Source: Acholoe squamosa | Taxonomy: Eukaryota; Annelida; Polychaeta; Phyllodocida; Polynoidae | Direction of reading: 5' to 3' | DNA: 64,000 nucleotides | NCBI GenBank assembly: GCA_949317995.1 | Contig: OX439040.1 | Span: forward strand, 27,444,030 to 27,508,029 | Shown: positions 59,212 through 64,000 of the stretch, piece by piece | Numbering within the stretch: position 1 is the first letter of the stretch | Layout: the number at the start of each line of letters is the position of its first letter | Made by a program: the position numbers and the translations under genes | Notes under the pieces: model-generated | Seen by the model: only the letters and a program-made list of their open reading frames with translations | The model's database searches: none | What the model was told of the DNA's origin: nothing

Positions 59212-60560
59212 TACCGTAATCTCTCGCGTAGAAGGCGCAGCGCGCGTAGAAGGCGCACCCACAACCCAGGGAAGGCAGGTCCATGTAGAAGGCGCATCTG
59301 CTGATCCTGAGTCTAATATTTGAAAAACCCGCGTATAAGGCGCACCCCTAACTGAAGGAGCATGGTCCACACAAGGGACCCAACCTAAGGGGGCATTTCA
59401 AATATTGTCTATAGATACCAACACCCCAACTGGTCATGTATTTTCTTTAACCAAAGAAAAGGTGTAGTCTAACCCATGGTGCTCAAAATACCCTTAAACT
59501 GCTGAATGAAACATGCCATTCTGCTCACCATAAAAGTGTTTGGAAATATATGTACACCCCACTCACTGAGAGTTTTGTTAATTATATTTTTGACCTTTTA
59601 ACCAAGAGAATCCATGCAGCATTATAACCAATAATCCTGCCATAGTGTGTGCTGCCACCTGGTGTTATGAGCTGTATGTCATTCTCTATTCTCTACATTA
59701 CAAACAACTGGTATCCCACCATGCCATGTCTCTAGAATACGGGCCTATTTCCCTGTTATAACAGTGTGGGCCTAGATGATCAATGGGAGGGTAGATTCAA
59801 ATCGAATTTATGTGTTCATATCATATCTATAACTTGTTAACAAATAATGTAAATCAGAGCATTATTTCTTTCAAAAAATGAACAGTATTGTGAGTGAGTG
59901 AGTAATAGATGTTTAACGCCATTTCGACAGCTAAGGTTATATTCATGGCGAGAACTACATTACACAATTTAACAGAGGAATGTGTCAGTGCCCGCGCATA
60001 TGTGCACCACACACATCCTGAGGGGATAGGAAAGAGGAGATATAGACCCCTTTAAGTGGGCTAGGGAAGCCCTGAACAGTATTGTACCTTTCAAAATGAT
60101 GCCAAATAACATCAGTTGTGGGCCATATGAAGACAATTGGCTTCAATAGTAGTTAATGAGTTGAATGATTCCTAGAATAACACCAGGTGGCAGCACACAC
60201 TATGGCAGGATTATTGATTATAATGCTGCATGGATTCTCTCAATTAAAAGGTCAATAGTGTAATTAACAAAGCTCTCAGTGAGTGGGGTGTACACATATT
60301 TCCAAACACTTTTATAGTGAGCAGAATGGCATGTTTCATTCAGCAGGTTAAGGGTATTTTGAGCACCATGGGTTAGACTACACCTTTTCTTTGGTTAAAG
60401 AAAATACATGAGTATGTGTGAATCTTTCTGGTTGGGGAAGTGGAGGTACCCCGTGTATAAGGCGCACCCCCATCTCAAGGCAATTACCCTCCCGCGTATA
60501 AGACCCACTCACGATCTGATTCGCGTATAAGACGCGCCTTATACGCGGGAGATTACGGTA
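59212..60560. mobile_element. Foldback element with TACCGTAAT ends, interrupted by a SINE
   Basis: Starts TACCGTAATCTCTCGCGTA and ends TACGCGGGAGATTACGGTA, inverted. Inner arms 59433-59665 and 60178-60412 are long reverse complements (CATGGGTTAGACTACACCTT and its complement). Several GCGTATAAGGCGCACC units lie near both ends. A SINE copy sits in the loop. No transposase; non-autonomous. Confidence 0.85.
59892..60072 (-). mobile_element. SINE-like element, minus-strand copy
   Basis: Reads GGGCTTCCCTAGCCC to GGCGTTAAACATCTATTACTC plus ACTC repeats on the minus strand. The 13-bp direct repeat TGAACAGTATTGT flanks it exactly (59879-59891 and 60073-60085). Confidence 0.92.
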
Positions 60561-60967
60561 TTATCCGTTCTGCGGAACCATCGCTTTGAATTGACTTATG
60601 ATACGATTAAAGCTTTTAGCAAATTTGATATTAGTGTGATAAGCTTATTGGTTATAATATATTTCCACAGTTTTCTGTGAATAGCGTGATGGCCTTAAAA
60701 CAAAACGCAGTTACTGATTTATATGAACAATGAAGCATTTTGTGCACACAACCAGTTCTGAATATCAAAGATAGTGTCTAAGAGAGTTAACCCAGCATTT
60801 GTATTACAGTTTGATCTCGAACATCTCAATTATCATCATAAAGCTGCAATTGAGTGGTTTCTGATCAAATGGTAACACATGAACTGGTCAGTTGGTCTTG
60901 ACCTGGTAGAGTCCTTGGACACGTAGATCATTGACTGATGTATGACCTGAGACTGATAGCAGTTAAC
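60561..60967. other. Intron sequence of the channel gene
   Basis: AT-rich; nothing recognised. Confidence 0.4.
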
Positions 60968-61791
60968 AGTATTGTCGCACATCCACACTATAACACATAT
61001 ATCATTATCCACCGTTTGATAGGTGTTGTATTGTTGCACATCCACACTATAACACATATATCATTATCCACCATTTGATAGGTGTTGTATTGTCGCACAT
61101 CCACACTATAACACATATATCATTATCCACCATTTGATAGGTGTTGTATTGTCGCACATCCACACTATAACACATATATCATTATCCACCATTTAATAGG
61201 TGTTGTATTGTCGCACATCCACACTATAACACATATATCATTATCCACCATTTGATAGGTGTTGTATTGTCGCACATCCACACTATAACACATATATCAT
61301 TATCCACCATTTGATAGGTGTTGTATTATTGCACATCCACACTATAACACATATCATTATCCACCATTTGATAGGTGTTGTATTGTCGCACATCCACACT
61401 ATAACACATATATCATTATCCACCATTTGATAGGTGTTGTATTGTCACACTTCCACACTATAACACATATATCATTATCCACCATTTGATAGGTGTTGTA
61501 TTGTCGCACATCCACACTATAACACATATATCATTATCCACCATTTGATAGGTGTTGTATTGTCGCACATCCACACTATAACACATATATCATTATCCAC
61601 CATTTGATAGGTGTTGTATTGTCGCACATCCACACTATAACACATATCATTATCCACCATTTGATAGGTGTTGTATTGTCACACTTCCACACTGAAACAC
61701 ATATATCATTATCCACCATTTGATAGGTGTTGTATTGTCGCACATCCACACTATAACACATATATCATTATCCACCATTTGATAGGTGTTG
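60968..61791. repeat. 59-bp satellite, about 14 units, in channel intron
   Basis: The unit GTATTGTCGCACATCCACAC, ATAACACATATATCATTATC, CACCATTTGATAGGTGTT recurs with few changes; two units have lost TA. It ends 300 bp downstream (in gene direction) of the last common exon. Confidence 0.95.
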
Positions 61792-62092
61792 AGAATCTGA
61801 TTTAAGTATCAAAAACTGTAAATCTGTTAAATATTGTAGAACATTGTAAAAAGCAGAAGCAAAATAGAATGCTATTTTGTCATTCATTGTTATTGAAATC
61901 CATTTGATGCCTGTAAATATCATATTCAAATATGACAGACTAAATCATTGGATTACATCAGAGATTTTCAACCATAATAACGAATACGATCTTTCGTATT
62001 TTCAGTTATAAAGATATAAAGTGTACACAAATAAATCTGAAATAAATTATGATTTTATCAAGAGCGTTTTTATTCTCTAGAATTTCACTTAC

Positions 62093-62299
62093 CTTTATAA
62101 ATGTTTGCCTTTTGCCTCGCTCAAAGTCGAGCAGGCCGTCACCCTCTTTCCTAAATAGATCTTTGAGCCATCGCCAAGCGTATCGGCACGACTTTGGGGT
62201 TGGGATCATGTTGAACGGTACGGGCAGAGTACTGCCCTCGTCGATGTAATTCATCCAAAGGCGTGTGCGGGCGAACTTCCACTCAACATCACAGTCACC
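62093..62299 (-). CDS. TRPC channel, TRP-box exon (last exon common to both cassettes)
   Basis: A 207-nt exon in phase 0 at both ends, between acceptor CTCTTAACATCAG and donor AAG|GTAAGT. It opens with [26 protein letters not shown] is the TRP box that follows S6 in TRPC channels. [16 protein letters not shown] is the conserved TRPC proline-rich motif. It ends with a basic stretch ([11 protein letters not shown]) leading into the C-terminal cytoplasmic domain. The next coding exon can be 56184 or 49588, both phase 0. Cytosolic side of the plasma membrane. Confidence 0.95.
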
Positions 62300-62629
62300 C
62301 TGATGTTAAGAGACATGGGGGTACAGTGGAGGGGCATGATACAACTTCTCTCACAGTTTACTGAATTACGGCTGATTATCTGGTGATATTTTATACAGCA
62401 ATACAATGAACAAACGAAGTGGACGGATCGTTGTTATATAGTGAGAATCCAAGAGAGACTAAAAGGGTATAGAGTATGACTTGTATTTTGGAAAGATTTT
62501 TCTTCTCTCCATTTTTGAAAAGTGTGGAAAATAATTGTAGTGTTGAACTCATATTGAGTCATTTACTATACTAGTTGGATATTTATAAAATGGTCACACA
62601 GATAGTGTTAAGAGTAGCTGTGAACTGAC
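62300..62629. other. Intron between S6 and TRP-box exons
   Basis: No feature other than GT-AG borders. Confidence 0.7.
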
Positions 62630-62793
62630 CTGAATGTCTTCAAATGAGTGGCTCATCATAGCGATGAGCATGTTGACAAGGACAATGATGATGGCAACAT
62701 GGTAGAGGGCAAACAAGAACATGCCTACCCCCTCCACGATGGACGTGGCATGGTTGCCGCCCGGGAAGCTGTACGACTCGATCTGATTCTTTT
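62630..62793 (-). CDS. TRPC channel, S6 exon
   Basis: A 164-nt exon between acceptor CTTCCCTTTCAAACAG and donor CAG|GTCAGT. It begins with two bases of a split Glu codon. After an extracellular piece (KNQIESYSFPGGNHATS) comes the sixth membrane segment, MFLFALYHVAIIIVLVNMLI, which lines the pore, then AMMSHSFEDIQ on the cytoplasmic side. NMLIAMM is diagnostic for TRPC. The intact frame and the phases match both neighbours. Confidence 0.95.
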
Positions 62794-63231
62794 CTGTTTG
62801 AAAGGGAAGAGGGAAGCCATGATTGGTAAACATGAAGAAATAGTTCAAAAGCTAATTCCAAATTACACCAATTTATTGATTTTGTCTTGAGTGTGACCTT
62901 TCCTTATGAGAAATCTAGTGGGAGGAAAAAGTTTGAAATACTCATTATATATGTTTGTAAAACTTATTCAAATCCATGACAATTGGCATGCTCAATACTG
63001 TTTATTTGCCATATCTTTCAAGGTACACAGCATGCTGTTCATGAAAGGAATTACCAGTTCACTTGAAATATCCACAGATATGATTATATGGATCTTCATT
63101 ACAGCTGTTAGGATTTGAACCCCTTCACGAAGGTTCTTCAATTCAAGTGTTTTGAAAACCTCCAATTCTGTGTTGATTGTCAAATGAATTGCGCAAAGAA
63201 AAAAAAACCAATGCCTTTCAACAGTACCTAC
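62794..63231. other. Intron between pore-helix and S6 exons
   Basis: Nothing recognised beyond GT-AG borders. Confidence 0.6.
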
Positions 63232-63317
63232 CTTTATTTGGATATTTTATCTCTACGCTATCCACACTTACTAGGCCGAACATAGACCAAAAGAGACTAT
63301 ACAATGTTCGGGGTAAC
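63232..63317 (-). CDS. TRPC channel, pore-helix exon
   Basis: An 86-nt exon between acceptor TCTCTTCTGTTGCAG and donor G|GTAGGT. It starts with one base completing a Gly codon and encodes LPRTLYSLFWSMFGLVS, the pore helix and filter of a TRPC channel (LFWS.FGL is conserved in the family), then VDSVEIKYPNK. It ends in phase 1. Confidence 0.93.
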
Positions 63318-63597
63318 CTGCAACAGAAGAGACAAAATATGTTAATCACAGACTAATAGGTACAAGGAGTACAATGGAAGGTGAAATCTAAAAGTTGAAT
63401 GCAGACACATTACATAACCCGAAATGTTGCCTATAAAGCTAAAAGGTTTCAGATATACATTGCTATATCGTTTTTTAATGCCATATACTGCTTATACAGT
63501 TATAGGCTGAATTCCATAAGAAATCTAGTAACTGACGAGACGCATGGTTTATGGATGGGCCTCTGCATGGGTCATAGGAATAAGAGACAGAACCTAC
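63318..63597. other. Intron between S5 and pore-helix exons
   Basis: Nothing recognised beyond GT-AG borders. Confidence 0.6.
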
Positions 63598-63731
63598 CCT
63601 TGGAAGGCCTCAGTAGAATGTATCACTTTGTCAGATTCCGGTCCTGTGGAATTGGAATTCTTTAACGTGAAGGTTTGCGAGCCGTAGTACCAATATAGAT
63701 TATGTAGCCCAACCATGAATGCAAATAAAAC
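63598..63731 (-). CDS. TRPC channel, S5 exon
   Basis: A 134-nt exon between acceptor CTCTCTCCTCAG and donor GG|GTAGGT, starting in phase 0. VLFAFMVGLHNLYWYYG is the end of membrane segment S5, as in other TRPC channels. The following loop contains NST, a possible N-glycosylation site on the outside. It ends TEAFQ plus two bases of Gly, joining to LPRTLYS in the next exon. Upstream exons (ankyrin repeats, S1-S4) must lie beyond the right edge. Confidence 0.92.
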
Positions 63732-64000
63732 CTGAGGAGAGAGGAACATTGAAGTACAAGACTCTACAAGGACTACTCATGGAGCGTGCAGGTAGGACTA
63801 AAACTAAGGCGTCACTCATTATGCACATTCATTTCATACGTTAATTACTAGAGAGAGGTGATTAAAATGTTTTAAATGCTTTACCTGTCATTGTCAAATA
63901 AGCTGCTGATCAAGTGGCTATAATCCATTGCATTAGTATAAAAACTATCCGGGTATGTGTATCCTCCATAGGAAATAGCACATAGAATATTTAGCACATA
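63732..64000. other. Intron sequence at the right edge
   Basis: A minus-strand stretch from the edge to 63885 is open and ends in a donor-like CAG|GTAAAG, but its phase does not fit the S5 exon. No supported exon. Confidence 0.5.

Noticed and set aside
60968-61791. CRISPR-like array (regular repeats)
   Set aside because: Contiguous 59-bp units without unique spacers in an animal intron; it is a satellite. The 42-bp and 60-bp arrays are rejected for the same reason.
63885-64000. Open minus-strand stretch at the right edge ending in a donor-like CAG|GTAAAG, possible upstream channel exon
   Set aside because: It would end in phase 2 while the S5 exon starts in phase 0, and the translation does not resemble TRPC S1-S4 sequence.

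Overview
This is animal nuclear DNA: coding exons are short, bounded by GT-AG introns, and outnumbered by transposable elements, foldback elements and satellites. The dispersed SINE-like repeat ends in a GGCGTTAAAC...(ACTC)n tail of the kind common in mollusc genomes, so a lophotrochozoan, probably a mollusc, is the best guess. That placement is inference.

The main gene is a TRPC-type cation channel on the minus strand. It enters from the right edge and fills 39.1-63.7 kb. Four exons at 62.1-63.7 kb encode S5, the pore, S6, the EWKFAR TRP box and the start of the cytoplasmic tail. The remaining three coding exons exist twice in tandem: cassette 1 (56.1, 54.4 and 53.6-54.1 kb) and cassette 2 (49.5, 41.6 and 39.1-39.6 kb). 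The copies have matching intron phases, clean splice sites and intact reading frames. They predict a channel with one pore and two interchangeable C-termini, each keeping a calmodulin/IP3R-binding-like helix, an RRMS site, a helical segment and a class I PDZ-type end. Cassette introns carry a degraded LINE, MITEs, foldback elements and SINEs.

Other regions. At 1-1334 (minus) there is a long open exon of an unknown, disordered protein that runs off the left edge. At 4.8 kb there is a candidate signal-peptide exon. At 6.07-7.01 kb an inverted-repeat element contains tRNA-Cys-like sequence. At 8.3-11.6 kb a 3.3-kb element with terminal inverted repeats encloses a decayed gene of an uncharacterised animal family. 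At 14.7-16.8 kb lie two head-to-tail copies of a palindrome-rich element, and at 20.0-21.7 kb a 1.7-kb foldback. At 23.6-29.7 kb there is a decayed, virus-like or Polinton-like segment with a protein-primed family B DNA polymerase, a broken upstream gene and one intact Cys-rich ORF. A LINE ORF1 relic lies at 30.1-31.0 kb, a 60-bp satellite at 34.6-35.5 kb and a 59-bp satellite at 61.0-61.8 kb.

No rRNA gene, intact tRNA gene or CRISPR array was seen. Apart from the channel and the left-edge exon, nearly all protein-like sequence comes from mobile elements and most of it is broken.
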